Source: Actinomadura sp. DC4 (GTDB lineage Bacteria; Actinomycetota; Actinomycetes; Streptosporangiales; Streptosporangiaceae). From it: 64,000 nt of DNA. Positions 7,358 through 16,912 of this stretch are shown here, piece after piece; position 1 is the first letter of the stretch; every line of letters begins with the position of its first letter. A program made the translations under genes and the position numbers. The stretch is taken from positions 1 through 64,000 of the forward strand of contig NZ_JAUEQY010000036.1 of NCBI RefSeq assembly GCF_030406325.1. Direction: 5' to 3'. The notes beneath the pieces are model-generated. The model was not told the DNA's origin, ran no database searches, and saw only the letters and a program-made list of their open reading frames with translations.

Positions 7358-9343
7358 GTGAGCGACGCGACCTGGCCCGCGGCCGGCGACTGGCAGACGG
7401 CGGTACTCGACGAACTCGACGTCGAGCCCGGCCTGACCACCTTCCCGCTCCCGCCGGCCGACCCCACGGCACCCGGAGACCTCCCACCCTCGGCCCCAGA
7501 GCCGGCCGAAGGCACGGGATCGCTGTCGGCGGGTTCGCCGGCCTCCGCCTCCGCGTCAGCTTCGCATCCCGGCCCGGCTCCGGGTGCGGAGGATTCTTCC
7601 GCTCCGCCGTCCGGCCGGGGTGCGGGGTTGTCACCGGAGAGTTCGCAGCCTTCCGTAGCCGGCCCCGGTCCGGCCCCGGCTTCTGCTCCCACCCCGGCCC
7701 CGGGCCCGGCGGACTTGTCCTCGTCGGATGCGGAGTCGACCGGGCCGGCGGACTTCTCCGCTCCGGTTCCGGGTCCGGCCGCGGAGGCCGCGTCGGCGGG
7801 GTTTCCCGATCCGATCCCGGTGGGGGAGACCTCGGGATGGACGGGACCGCCGGTCCCGGGACCGGCCTACGAACCGGCCCCGGCCCCGTACCTCGCCTAC
7901 GACGCGGACCACGGGGGACCGGCCGACCCCCAGGAGCCGCCGCCGGGAGAATCGGCGGCGTCCACAGGGCTCGGCGGACCGACCGAGGCCGTCCCGGGAC
8001 CCGCAGACGTCCCGAATCGCCAGGCGGAAGCCGTGCCGGGGCCGTCGGATCGTCTGGGGCAGCAGGCCGAGGGCCTTCCGGGGCCGTGGAACCGTCTGGA
8101 GCGGCAGGCCGAAGCCCGTCCGGGGCCGCCGGACCACCGGGAGCGACAGGGCGACGTGCCGTTTCCCGCCGGGGCCGTGCCGACCATGCCGGACCGGCCG
8201 CCGGAGGCGGGTGCCGTGGAGCCGGACGGGACCTTCCCGCCGCCGCCCCAGCCCCAGTCTCAGCCTCAGCCCCCCACTCCGCCGACCGCCGAGGACCTCC
8301 CACTGGACCCCGCGGCCTGGCCTTCCGCCGACGAGACCCAGGATCCGGCGGAGGAGACCCGCCGGGACTCCCAGGGGCCGCCGCCGTACCGGGACGTCCA
8401 GTGGGCCGGCCCGTCCTTCCCCGGCCAGGCGCTCGACCCCCTCCACGGACGGCCCGCCCCACCCCCCGAGCCCGGTCACAGGAGCGTGCACGGGGACCCG
8501 CTGCTGCGAAGGGTCGGGCGCGGGGTCCGGCGGGCGGTCGGGGCGTCGGCGGCTCAGGACGTGCACGACTGGGCGGCGGTGGCGGCCGGGCTGCGGCAGC
8601 CGATCACCACCATCCGCCGGATCGTCGTCAGCAGCGTCCGCGGAGGCGCCGGGAAGACGACCGTCGCCGCGCTCATGGCCTCCGCTCTGGCCCGCCATCG
8701 CCCGGACCGGGTGCTGCTCATCGACGCCGACCCCGGGCTCGGTTCCCTGCCGATGCGGTTCGGCATGACCGGGGCCCCCTCGCTGCGGGACCTCGCCGGG
8801 CGGCGGCCGAACTCATTCGAGGAGGTCGCGCCGCATCTCGCCCGTACCGACGGCGGGCTGTGGGTGCTGCCCGGCGTCCGCGGCGAGATGGCCGAGCAGC
8901 CGCTCGACCTGGCGACCTACGCGTCCGCGACCTCCGCCCTGACCCGGTTCTTCACCGTCGTGGTGGTCGACTGCGGCGTCGGCATGGTCGGCGAACTGCC
9001 GGAGGCGATCCTGGCGAGCGCCCACGCGTGCGTGCACGTCGCGCCCGCCACCTCCGACGGGGCGGTCGGCGTCGGCCGTGCGCTGGACTGGATGCGGAAG
9101 AAGGGGTTCGGAGAGCTGCTGCCGCGTACGGTGACGGTGTTCGCCACGCACGCGCCGCACGCGCGGCCCGATCTCAGCCAGGCGGCCGGGCTCCTGCACC
9201 ACAACGGCGTCGGCGTCGCGTACCTGCCCTATGACCGCCATCTCGCCTCCGGGGGCGTGCTCGTCCCCTCGCTTCTCGCCGAGTCCACGCGCACGGCCGC
9301 GCTCACGCTCGCCGCCGACGCGCTGACCAGGGCGAACCGCTGA
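7358..9343 (+). CDS. MinD/ParA-like ATPase with long Pro-rich N-terminus (T7SS-associated, EspI-like)
   Basis: About 430 residues of Pro/Ala/Gly-rich low-complexity sequence precede a SIMIBI-class ATPase domain. That domain shows the deviant Walker A RGGAGKTT, the switch block LLIDADPGLGSL, and VVVVDCGVG as Walker B. The layout matches EspI-type proteins of ESX loci: a disordered N-terminus plus a MinD-like ATPase that modulates secretion. The Pro-rich part holds four 14-residue repeats. GTG at 7358 has AGGTGAGG at 8-nt spacing; GTG at 7349 is also open. It ends directly against the convergent sulfatase gene. Confidence 0.75.
   Translation: MSDATWPAAGDWQTAVLDELDVEPGLTTFPLPPADPTAPGDLPPSAPEPAEGTGSLSAGSPASASASASHPGPAPGAEDSSAPPSGRGAGLSPESSQPSVAGPGPAPASAPTPAPGPADLSSSDAESTGPADFSAPVPGPAAEAASAGFPDPIPVGETSGWTGPPVPGPAYEPAPAPYLAYDADHGGPADPQEPPPGESAASTGLGGPTEAVPGPADVPNRQAEAVPGPSDRLGQQAEGLPGPWNRLERQAEARPGPPDHRERQGDVPFPAGAVPTMPDRPPEAGAVEPDGTFPPPPQPQSQPQPPTPPTAEDLPLDPAAWPSADETQDPAEETRRDSQGPPPYRDVQWAGPSFPGQALDPLHGRPAPPPEPGHRSVHGDPLLRRVGRGVRRAVGASAAQDVHDWAAVAAGLRQPITTIRRIVVSSVRGGAGKTTVAALMASALARHRPDRVLLIDADPGLGSLPMRFGMTGAPSLRDLAGRRPNSFEEVAPHLARTDGGLWVLPGVRGEMAEQPLDLATYASATSALTRFFTVVVVDCGVGMVGELPEAILASAHACVHVAPATSDGAVGVGRALDWMRKKGFGELLPRTVTVFATHAPHARPDLSQAAGLLHHNGVGVAYLPYDRHLASGGVLVPSLLAESTRTAALTLAADALTRANR
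7985..8152 (+). repeat. Four 42-bp tandem repeats in the Pro-rich region of the MinD-like gene
   Basis: Four consecutive 14-residue units follow the pattern E-(A/G)-x-PGP-x-(D/N)-xxxxQ-(A/G): EAVPGPADVPNRQA, EAVPGPSDRLGQQA, EGLPGPWNRLERQA, EARPGPPDHRERQG. The period is exact, without indels. Confidence 0.9.
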
Positions 9344-10789
9344 TCAGACCCGGCACTCCTCACCCTCGCACTTCTCCAGGCGGTGCAGCGTCGCCGTCAG
9401 CCGGCTGAGCCGCGCGGCCGGGACGCCGGAGATCGCGTTGTGGAGCTCGTAAGGGTCCTTCGCGACGTCGTAGTACTCCCGCTCGCCGTCCGCGTACTCC
9501 ACGTAGAGCTCGTGACCGGTCCGTACGGCCGCATAGCTCGGCGGGTTGCCGCTCGCCTTCGTCGGCAGGTCCGGGTCGCCCGCCTGGTGGTCGGGGCCGT
9601 GGTGCTCGATGAGGACCGCGTCGCGCGAGGGCTTCGCGCCGGCTGTGAAGTACGGCTTGAGGGAACGGCCGTCCACCGTGTCGGGGACGGGCACGCCGCC
9701 GAGTGACTCGAAGGTCGGGCACAGGTCGGTGTTCTGCGCGAGCTGGGTCGCCTGGTGACCGGCGGCCACGCCCGGGCCGGTGACGACGAGCGGCACGTTG
9801 ACGTCGGTGTCGTACGCGGTCATCTTCCCCGGCATGAGCCGGTGTTCGCCCATGTGGAAGCCGTTGTCGGAGCCGAACACGACGTACGTGTCGCGGGCCA
9901 CGCCGTTGGCCTTCAGCGCCGCCTGGATGTCGCCGAGCATCTTGTCGACCGCCTGTACGGCCTGCGCGCGTTTGCGGAACGACGTGTCGATCTTGTTGAT
10001 CTGCTCAGCGGTGAGCCGGGGATGGTCCTTGATCCACGCCGGCTTGTCGGACATGTCGGCCTCGTTGAAGGCGGGACCGCGCGGCGCCTTCAGACCGGGG
10101 AACTTGTTCGCGTCCCGTGGGGCCGGCGTGAACGGGCCGTGCGGCGCGAACGTCGCGAGCTCCAGCATGAACGGCTTTCCCGCCTTGACGGACTGGCCGA
10201 TGAAGCTCTGCCCCTTGCGGTTCAGGACGTCGGTCAGGTAGTCATCCGGCTGGTGGCCGTACGTGACGACGCTGCCGTTCTCGTTGAGGGAGTAGTCGAA
10301 CTCGGGATAGCCGTTGCCGGCGACGTCCCACTCGCTCCAGCCGGGCGGCACCGGGTCCTGCGGCTGGTACCCGTTGAGGTACTTGCCCATCATCCCGGTC
10401 CGGTAGCCGGCCGCCTGCAGGGCGGTGGCGAAGGTGTGCCCCTGGTTCCCGTTGGCGTTGAACGCCGCGTATCCGCCGTCGGAGCCGCCGTTGGTGAAGA
10501 CGCCGGTGTTGTGCGGGAACTCCCCGGTGAACGTCGTCGACCGCGACGGGCAGCACAGCGAGTCGGTCACGAAGTAGTCGCCGAACGTCGTGCCCCGCCG
10601 TCGCATGCCCTGGAGCGCCGGCATGTAGTTCACGAGGTTCGCGGCGAGGTCGTCGGTGAGGACGAAGACGATGTTCGGCCGCTCCTGCGCGTGCGCCGCC
10701 GTCGGCTGGGAGGTCCGCTCGGCGGCGTCCGCCTGGCACGAGGCGAGCGCCAGCGAGGCCGCGATGGTCAGTGCTGCGAACCGCTTCAT
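9344..10789 (-). CDS. Secreted sulfatase lipoprotein (arylsulfatase family)
   Basis: The protein has 481 residues. A lipoprotein signal (MKRFAALTIAASLALASC, lipobox Cys18) places it outside the membrane. The alkaline-phosphatase-fold sulfatase domain shows the metal-binding VLTDD (Asp46/47) and the signature C-C-P-S-R (79-83), in which Cys79 is the residue normally converted to formylglycine. Further on are GMMGKYLNGY, FAPHGP and GSDNGFHMGEHR, as in N-acetylglucosamine-6-sulfatase-like enzymes. ATG at 10789 is chosen because the upstream 16 codons precede the signal peptide. The substrate is not evident. No sulfatase-maturase gene is in the window. Confidence 0.85.
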   Translation of the reverse strand: MKRFAALTIAASLALASCQADAAERTSQPTAAHAQERPNIVFVLTDDLAANLVNYMPALQGMRRRGTTFGDYFVTDSLCCPSRSTTFTGEFPHNTGVFTNGGSDGGYAAFNANGNQGHTFATALQAAGYRTGMMGKYLNGYQPQDPVPPGWSEWDVAGNGYPEFDYSLNENGSVVTYGHQPDDYLTDVLNRKGQSFIGQSVKAGKPFMLELATFAPHGPFTPAPRDANKFPGLKAPRGPAFNEADMSDKPAWIKDHPRLTAEQINKIDTSFRKRAQAVQAVDKMLGDIQAALKANGVARDTYVVFGSDNGFHMGEHRLMPGKMTAYDTDVNVPLVVTGPGVAAGHQATQLAQNTDLCPTFESLGGVPVPDTVDGRSLKPYFTAGAKPSRDAVLIEHHGPDHQAGDPDLPTKASGNPPSYAAVRTGHELYVEYADGEREYYDVAKDPYELHNAISGVPAARLSRLTATLHRLEKCEGEECRV

Positions 10790-10909
10790 CTCATGCCTTT
10801 CATCGGTGACATGACAGGCCGTCAGCGTCGCGGACAAGTCTTGGAGGACGATGGGACCGCGCTGGCATCACGATGTGAGGTACGGAAGGTGCGGGTACGC
10901 TCGTCGGCC

Positions 10910-11329
10910 ATGTTCCCTCCGGAGCCGGAAGCCCGCGTACGCAGGGTGCGAAGCCGGCCGCTGCCGCTCCTGATCGCGGTCGTGCTCCTGGCGGCCTTCT
11001 GGATCTCCTCCGCGGGCCTGGCGGCGTGGGAGACCGCCCACGACACTCGCGCCGGCGCCGCCGGAGTGGCGGGAATCACGTTCTGGACCGCGGTGGTCGC
11101 CCTGATGCTCTGGCGGGTGTGGCGAGGCGGCCCGACCGCGACGGCGCTCGCGTCGCGGCTCGCCACGCTGCTCGGCACCGTCTTCTGCGCCGGGACGGTC
11201 GTCCTCACCGTGCTGCTGTTCACCGGCCCGCCGGGCGGCTCGGCGGCCAGGACCGCCCTCGCCCTGCTCCCGGCCCTGCTCGGCGGCGCCGCCCTCCTGA
11301 CGGCCGGGCTCCTGCTACGCCGTCTCTAG
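10910..11329 (+). CDS. Small four-span membrane protein
   Basis: The protein has 139 residues. After a basic N-terminus there are four hydrophobic helices (about 20-42, 54-74, 84-105, 113-136). No motif or family is recognised. The start at 10910 is upstream of the first span and near no strong ribosome binding site. The stop overlaps the stop of the convergent DUF885 gene within CTAG. Confidence 0.6.
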   Translation: MFPPEPEARVRRVRSRPLPLLIAVVLLAAFWISSAGLAAWETAHDTRAGAAGVAGITFWTAVVALMLWRVWRGGPTATALASRLATLLGTVFCAGTVVLTVLLFTGPPGGSAARTALALLPALLGGAALLTAGLLLRRL

Positions 11330-12852
11330 ATCGTGGTCGGGTGGCCGAGGGCGGTGGGCAGGAGGCCGAGGGGCGGGGAGCCGAGCTCGAACATCGCGCG
11401 GTGGAAGCGCTGGACGGAGTAGCCCGCGCCCCACTCGCGGCGGGCGCGTTCGCGCAGGCGCAGGATCTCCAGTTTGCCGTGGGTGTAGCGGCCGTATGTC
11501 GGGTCGAACACCGCGCGCCCGGCCTCCGCGCGGGCCGCGGACCCCGCCAGGTGGGTGTCGGCGGCGAAGCGCCGCGCGCCGTCCTCGACCGTCATCTCGC
11601 CGCTGTGCACGCCGATCGCGCACGCGAGCCGCGTCACGCGGACCAGCGACTCCAGCCACACCCCGATCTCGAACCTCGGGTCGTCGGCCATGAAGCCCTC
11701 CTCGACGCAGAGCTCCTCGGCGTAGTGCGCCCACCCCTCGACGAACGCGTCGGAGAACAGCGTCCGGCGTACGGCGGTCGGCGCGTGGCGCAGGGCGCGG
11801 CCGTGGGAGAAGTGGCCCGGCGCGACCTCGTGCACCGTGATGCCCGGCAGCGTCGTCGCGCTGAAGACCTGTAGCCAGTCCTCGACGTCCTCCGCCGGCC
11901 AGGACGGGTCCGGCGGGGAGACGTGGTACCAGGACGGCGCGTCCGGCTCGCCCGGTGCCGCCCACGACATCATGGCCATGCCCCACCGCCGCGACTCCGG
12001 CGCCGGCCCGACCAGGCACTCGCCGTCGTGGTAGGGCACCAGGTCGTGCTCTCGGGTGAAGGCGAGCGCGCGTTCGGTCCACAGGCGGGAGGCGTCCATC
12101 ACGCCGTCGGTGTCGGGATGGTCCCGTACGAGCTCGCGGCACAGCTCCAGCGGCGGTTTCGTGGCGTCCAGCCGCGCGCACGACTCCGCCAGGAGCGCCA
12201 TGAGCCGGTCGCGCTCGCGGTCGGCCTCGGTGGCCAGGACGCCGAGGTCGACGTCGAGGCCCTCCGCGGCGCTCATCAGCCGGGCCAGCGCGGGCGCGCC
12301 GAGCGCCGCGTCCGGGTCGCCGTGCTCGGCGAGGTCCTCGACGTGCGCCGCGAGCCGGGCGTGCGCCGCCAGCGCCCGGTCGCCCGCCTCGCCGGAGCCG
12401 GAGGGGATGCCCGCGGCCAGTCCGCGTACGGTGCCGAGCAGCGCGCGGGCGACCGGCGCCGGTACCAGATCGAGCGTGCGGACGGCGGCGTCGGCCGCCT
12501 CCGGCCAGGCCGCCAGGTGCCGTTCCCGTACCGCCGCTCGCTCGGCGGGCGGGGCGTACTCCCGGTCGTAGCCGGCCAGGTCGAGCGCGCCCAGATGCTC
12601 GATCGGGTTGCGCCGATGCGCCTCCAGCTCGCCGTAGGCCACCCGTACGAAGGACTCGAAGACGCGCAGATGCGCCTCGTCGTACGGGTCGTCCAGCGGC
12701 GGGCCGTCGCCGACGCGGGCGAGAGCGTCGCGTACGCCGGTGACCGAGTAGTCGGGGATCCGTCCGTCGTACTCGTGCCGGCCGGCGCCCTCGCGCACCC
12801 AGGGCATGAGAAGGTCGCAGACCGCGCGCAGCCGCGATGGCAGATCATCCAT
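11326..12852 (-). CDS. DUF885 family protein (putative zinc metallopeptidase)
   Basis: The protein has 508 residues and no signal peptide. The C-terminal half has HEVAPGH (the HExxPGH zinc motif of DUF885 proteins) and, further on, DAFVEGWAHYAEE, which supplies the third metal ligand in this family. Members are gluzincin-like enzymes, mostly of unknown substrate. It is transcribed divergently from the kinase cluster, with 51 bp between the starts, so the two units share a promoter region. Confidence 0.75.
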   Translation of the reverse strand: MDDLPSRLRAVCDLLMPWVREGAGRHEYDGRIPDYSVTGVRDALARVGDGPPLDDPYDEAHLRVFESFVRVAYGELEAHRRNPIEHLGALDLAGYDREYAPPAERAAVRERHLAAWPEAADAAVRTLDLVPAPVARALLGTVRGLAAGIPSGSGEAGDRALAAHARLAAHVEDLAEHGDPDAALGAPALARLMSAAEGLDVDLGVLATEADRERDRLMALLAESCARLDATKPPLELCRELVRDHPDTDGVMDASRLWTERALAFTREHDLVPYHDGECLVGPAPESRRWGMAMMSWAAPGEPDAPSWYHVSPPDPSWPAEDVEDWLQVFSATTLPGITVHEVAPGHFSHGRALRHAPTAVRRTLFSDAFVEGWAHYAEELCVEEGFMADDPRFEIGVWLESLVRVTRLACAIGVHSGEMTVEDGARRFAADTHLAGSAARAEAGRAVFDPTYGRYTHGKLEILRLRERARREWGAGYSVQRFHRAMFELGSPPLGLLPTALGHPTTI

Positions 12853-12903
12853 GTCCCGGACATTACTCGGAACCCTCGCCGCCCCTCCCGCGTCGAAACG
12901 GTC

Positions 12904-13713
12904 ATGAACGTGATGGGGGTTCGATCACTCGGCTCCTACGACCTGCTGGAGCCGGTCGGGGAGGGCGCCACGTCCGTCGTGCACCGCGCGGTGGACCTGT
13001 TCGGACGCGTGGTCGCGGTCAAGGAACCGCGCCGTGAGCTGGCCGCCGACCCGACCATCCGCCGCCGGCTGGCCCGCGAGGCGCAGGCGATGGCCCGGGT
13101 GCGCAGCCCGTACGTCGCCGAGGCCTACGACGCGTGCCTGTCGGGGGAGCAGCCGTTCATCGTCACCGAGTTCGTCGGCGGCGCGCCGCTGGGCGACCTC
13201 GTGCCCCGGTTCGGCCCGATGCGGGGCGAGTCGCTGACCGTGTTCGCGGGGCGGCTCGCGCAGGGCCTCGCGGCGATCCACGGAGCGGGTCTGCTGCACC
13301 GCGACCTCAAGCCGGGCAACGTCATGGTCCTGTCGGGCGCTCCCAAGATCATCGACTTCGGCATCGCGCAGGATTCGACCGCCGAACAGCACACCCAGGC
13401 GGGTGTGCTGACCGGAACTCCGGGCTATGTCGCGCCGGAACTCATCGACGGCGGGCGGTCCAGCGAGGCCGCCGACGTCTTCTCCTGGGCGGCCACGGTC
13501 GCCTTCGCCGCGACGGGCCGCCCGCCGTTCGGCGCGGGGTCGCTGCACGGCGTGTGTTTCCGCGTGCTCCGCGGCGACGCCGACCTGGACGGAGTCCCCG
13601 AACCGGTGCTGTCGCTCGTACGCCTCGGCCTGCGGCGCGACCCGGCGGCACGGCCGTCGGCGGCCTGGCTCGCCGCCCGGCTTACGCTGGGCGAGGCGAG
13701 ACGGGCCTCATGA
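12904..13713 (+). CDS. Ser/Thr protein kinase, soluble (kinase domain only)
   Basis: The protein has 269 residues, essentially a bare eukaryotic-type kinase domain: glycine loop GEGATSVV, catalytic Lys in VVAVKEP, HRDLKPGN, DFGIAQ and GTPGYVAPE. Unlike the next two kinases it has no membrane region. ATG at 12904 or 12913 are possible starts, neither with a good ribosome binding site. It is 56 bp upstream of the second kinase and shares blocks with it (ARVRSPYVAE, GTPGYVAPE, FGIAQ), suggesting tandem duplication. Confidence 0.85.
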   Translation: MNVMGVRSLGSYDLLEPVGEGATSVVHRAVDLFGRVVAVKEPRRELAADPTIRRRLAREAQAMARVRSPYVAEAYDACLSGEQPFIVTEFVGGAPLGDLVPRFGPMRGESLTVFAGRLAQGLAAIHGAGLLHRDLKPGNVMVLSGAPKIIDFGIAQDSTAEQHTQAGVLTGTPGYVAPELIDGGRSSEAADVFSWAATVAFAATGRPPFGAGSLHGVCFRVLRGDADLDGVPEPVLSLVRLGLRRDPAARPSAAWLAARLTLGEARRAS

Positions 13714-13769
13714 CCTTGTCCTGATTGACACCCGTCGGACCCCACATGCACAGGTATCGTGGCGGAACT

Positions 13770-15392
13770 ATGAAGGGGGTAGACACGTCCGGGCAGAACA
13801 TCGGCCGTTACCGCTTGCTCGAGAAGATCGGGGAAGGCGGTATGGGCGTCGTGCACCTGGCGACGGACCCTCAGGGGCGCCAGGTGGCCGTCAAAGTGCT
13901 GCGGCCGGGCGTCGCCTCCGACCAGACGGCGCTGCGGCGGCTGGCGCGCGAGGTCGACTCGATGCGGCGGGTGCGCAGCCCGCACGTCGCGGAGATCGTC
14001 GACGCGGACGTCACCGCCGAGCCGCCGTACGTCGTCACGCAGTACGTCCCCGGGCGCACGCTCGAGCAGACCGTACGCGACCGCGGCCCGCTGAAGGTCC
14101 ACCAGTTGCAGCGGCTGGCCACCGGCCTGGCCGCCGCCCTGTCGGCCATCCACGACGCCGGGATCATCCACCGGGACCTCAAGCCCGGCAACGTGATGTT
14201 CCTGGACAACGGCGAGCCGGTCGTCATCGACTTCGGCATCGCCCAGGGCGTCGACGCCACGCGGCTCACCGCGACCGGCCTGGTCATCGGCACCCCGGGC
14301 TATCTCGCGCCGGAGATCATCGAGGGCGAGGACGCCGCGGCCCCGGCCGACGTGCACTCCTGGGCCAGCACGATCGCCTACGCCGCCACCGGCCGCGCGC
14401 CGTTCGGCTCCGGCACCTTCGAGTCGATCTTCTACAAGATCATGGAAGGCAAGCCCGACCTCGACGGCGTGCCGCCCGCGCTGCTGCCGCTCGTACGCGC
14501 CGCGATGGCGCGCAACCCGGCCGAGCGCCCGACCGCGCAGGCGCTCGTCGGCCTGACCTCGCGGCTCGACGTCGAGCGGACGATGGTCGACTCGCCGTCG
14601 GCGCCGCGCACCAAACCGCTCACCGCGGTCATCGCGCCGCCGCCGCCGGCCAACCCGCGTGACTTCCGCGGCCAGCTGCCGCCTGTGGCGCCCCCGCCGG
14701 CGTACGGCCGGCAGCAGCCCTACGCACAGCGGCCGCAGCCCGCGCCGCCGCGCGAGCGTCCGCCCGAGCCGCCCAAGCCGGAGGGCCCCAAGCCGTACGG
14801 CCTCTACCGGCTCCTCAGCTTCATGCTCCTCGCCGGCGCGGTCGGGCTGGCCATGGTGCTGCCCTCGATCGCCGTGGTCGTCGTCGTGGTCGTCATGCTG
14901 ATCCTCCGGGTCGCGGACCGCGCCCATCAGAGCCTCACCTCCAAGCGCACACGCCGGGGGCCCAAACCCTCCGACGTCGCCGGGGTGATCGTCCGGTCGC
15001 CGTTCTCGGTGGTCCGCGGAGGCCTCACGATGGCGCTGATCAGCCCGATCGCCATCCTGGCCGGCGTGGTGGTCCTCGTCATCGCCCTGGCCGCCAAGTC
15101 CGAGATGACGATCGCCCGCGCCCTGTCGTTCAGCGCCGCGGCGTTCATCATCACGACCTGCGTCGGACCGGGCAGCGAGCCGTCCCGCCGCCAGCTCTCC
15201 CGGATCTGGGGTGCGGTCGCGCCCCGGCGCGAGCGCGCCTGGATCGTCGTGGGCGTCGTCGGCCTGCTCGTCTTCTTCCTCGTCTCCTTCTCCCTGAGCC
15301 AGACGCCGGAGCTGCGGCCGTTCGACTTCCCGGTGTTCAAACACGACCTGCCGCACCTGCGGCACCAGCTACGCAAGCTGTTCGGGAACTGA
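13770..15392 (+). CDS. Ser/Thr protein kinase with C-terminal multi-pass membrane domain
   Basis: The protein has 540 residues. The kinase domain (about 11-270) has GEGGMGVVH, VAVKVL, HRDLKPGN, DFGIAQ and GTPGYLAPE. A Pro-rich linker (about 285-345) leads to a membrane region with about four hydrophobic segments and the block SRRQLSRI before the last one. Two aligned membrane regions occur in the next kinase and in the stand-alone protein at 16913, so this is a shared module and not the usual PASTA sensor architecture. ATG at 13770 is 10 nt after a possible -10 box (TATCGT, 13755-13760), so the mRNA may be leaderless. Confidence 0.85.
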   Translation: MKGVDTSGQNIGRYRLLEKIGEGGMGVVHLATDPQGRQVAVKVLRPGVASDQTALRRLAREVDSMRRVRSPHVAEIVDADVTAEPPYVVTQYVPGRTLEQTVRDRGPLKVHQLQRLATGLAAALSAIHDAGIIHRDLKPGNVMFLDNGEPVVIDFGIAQGVDATRLTATGLVIGTPGYLAPEIIEGEDAAAPADVHSWASTIAYAATGRAPFGSGTFESIFYKIMEGKPDLDGVPPALLPLVRAAMARNPAERPTAQALVGLTSRLDVERTMVDSPSAPRTKPLTAVIAPPPPANPRDFRGQLPPVAPPPAYGRQQPYAQRPQPAPPRERPPEPPKPEGPKPYGLYRLLSFMLLAGAVGLAMVLPSIAVVVVVVVMLILRVADRAHQSLTSKRTRRGPKPSDVAGVIVRSPFSVVRGGLTMALISPIAILAGVVVLVIALAAKSEMTIARALSFSAAAFIITTCVGPGSEPSRRQLSRIWGAVAPRRERAWIVVGVVGLLVFFLVSFSLSQTPELRPFDFPVFKHDLPHLRHQLRKLFGN

Positions 15393-15402
15393 GCACGCTC
15401 CG

Positions 15403-16854
15403 ATGCCCGACCGCGAGGCGGAGCGCGCCGGGCCGTACCGCCTCCTGGAGTTCGTCGGCGAGGGTGGCATGGGCGTGGTCCGCCGCGCGCTCGGCGGCGA
15501 CGACCGCGAGGTCGCCGTCAAGCTGCTCAAGCCGGAGCTGACCGGCCACGCCGACTTCCGCCGGCGGCTGGCGCGCGAGGTGGACACGATGCGCCGCGTG
15601 CGCAGCCCGTACGTCGCCCAGGTCCTGGACGCCGACGTGGCGGGCGAACGGCCCTACGTCGTCACGCGGTTCATCCGGGGCCGTGCGCTGGACGACGTCG
15701 TACGGGCGGGCGGCCCGCTGTCCGGCGAGCCGCTGCGTCGTGTGGCGGCCGGGCTGGCCGACGCGCTCGTCGCGATCCACGGCGCGGGTGTGGTCCACCG
15801 CGACCTCAAGCCGAACAACGTGATGCTCGTCGACGGCTCCCCGGTCGTGATCGACTTCGGCATCGCGCACGCCGTGGACGCCACGCGGCTGACGCGCCTC
15901 GGGCAGGTCGTCGGGACGCCCGGCTACATGGGACCGGAGATCATCGAGGGCGCGATGCCGGGGCCGCCGGTGGACGTCTACGGCTGGGCCGCGACGGTGA
16001 CGTTCGCGGCGAGCGGCCGGTCGCCGTACGGCAGCGGTTCGCTGGAGGCGGTGCTGGCCCGCGTCGCGGCCGGCCGCCCGGATCTCGACGGCGTGCCGGC
16101 GCGGCTGGAGCCACTGGTGCGCGCGGCGCTCGACCGCGACCCGCGGCGCCGGCCGTCCGCGGCGGAGCTGGCGGCCCGGCTGCGCGACCTCGACCTCCGC
16201 GTCCCCGAGACGGTCGTGGTCCCGGCGACCGTCGTGGTGCCGGAGCGGCGTCCCCCGCTGTTCCTGTACAAGCTGTTCGCCTACGGGACGATCGTGGCCG
16301 CCTCCGCCGCGAGCGCGGTCCTGCCGGTCGCCGCCGTCGCGGGCGTCGTGGTCGCCGGGTGGTACCTACGAGCGGGCGACTCGGCGCTGCGCGGCCGCCG
16401 GGTCCCGATCGAGACCGCCGCCGACCTGACGCTGGCGCCGGCGCGGGCACCGGCCGGCGACCGGCTCCGCGCCGCCGCCGTGCTCCTGCCGACTCTGGCC
16501 TACGCCGGGCTGATCGCGGCGATGGTCGGCACGGCGCTGCACGTGCGCGGGCGGCTCGGCGGCACGATCGGCTCCGGCGCGACCACGAAGTGGACGGCGT
16601 TCGCCTTCGCGTACACGCTGCTGGCCGGTCCCCGCGTGATGGCCCCGCGCCGCCAGCTCGTACGGCTGCTGTCGGGCGTGGCGCGGACCCGGTGGGCGAC
16701 CGCGGTCGCCGGGGTGGCAGTGGCCGGGCTCGCGGCGGGCGCGGTGTTCGCGGGCTGGAGTTCACCGCCGTCCTTCTGGCCCGCTCCCTCCCCGTACCCG
16801 GTGCTCGGCCGGCTCGCCGATCTCGTCGGAGATCTCACCGGGAGACTGCCCTGA
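15403..16854 (+). CDS. Ser/Thr protein kinase with C-terminal multi-pass membrane domain
   Basis: The protein has 483 residues. The kinase domain (about 10-265) has GEGGMGVVR, VAVKLL, HRDLKPNN, DFGIAH and GTPGYMGPE. The membrane region (about 285-465) contains LYKLFAYG, GWYLRAGD and APRRQLVRL, matching the companion proteins on both sides. ATG at 15403 lies 10 bp after the previous stop, so the two kinases are probably co-transcribed. No extracellular sensor domain is visible, so the membrane module itself is the candidate sensor. Confidence 0.85.
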   Translation: MPDREAERAGPYRLLEFVGEGGMGVVRRALGGDDREVAVKLLKPELTGHADFRRRLAREVDTMRRVRSPYVAQVLDADVAGERPYVVTRFIRGRALDDVVRAGGPLSGEPLRRVAAGLADALVAIHGAGVVHRDLKPNNVMLVDGSPVVIDFGIAHAVDATRLTRLGQVVGTPGYMGPEIIEGAMPGPPVDVYGWAATVTFAASGRSPYGSGSLEAVLARVAAGRPDLDGVPARLEPLVRAALDRDPRRRPSAAELAARLRDLDLRVPETVVVPATVVVPERRPPLFLYKLFAYGTIVAASAASAVLPVAAVAGVVVAGWYLRAGDSALRGRRVPIETAADLTLAPARAPAGDRLRAAAVLLPTLAYAGLIAAMVGTALHVRGRLGGTIGSGATTKWTAFAFAYTLLAGPRVMAPRRQLVRLLSGVARTRWATAVAGVAVAGLAAGAVFAGWSSPPSFWPAPSPYPVLGRLADLVGDLTGRLP

Positions 16855-16912
16855 CTCCGTGCGCCCGCGCCTGCCTACGGAAGGGCGCTCGCGCCGGTAA
16901 TGTTGCCTCGCG

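Noticed and set aside
13725-13760. TTGACA (13725) and TATCGT (13755) as one promoter
   Set aside because: The spacing is 24 bp, too long for a sigma-70 type pair. TATCGT may work with a poorer -35.
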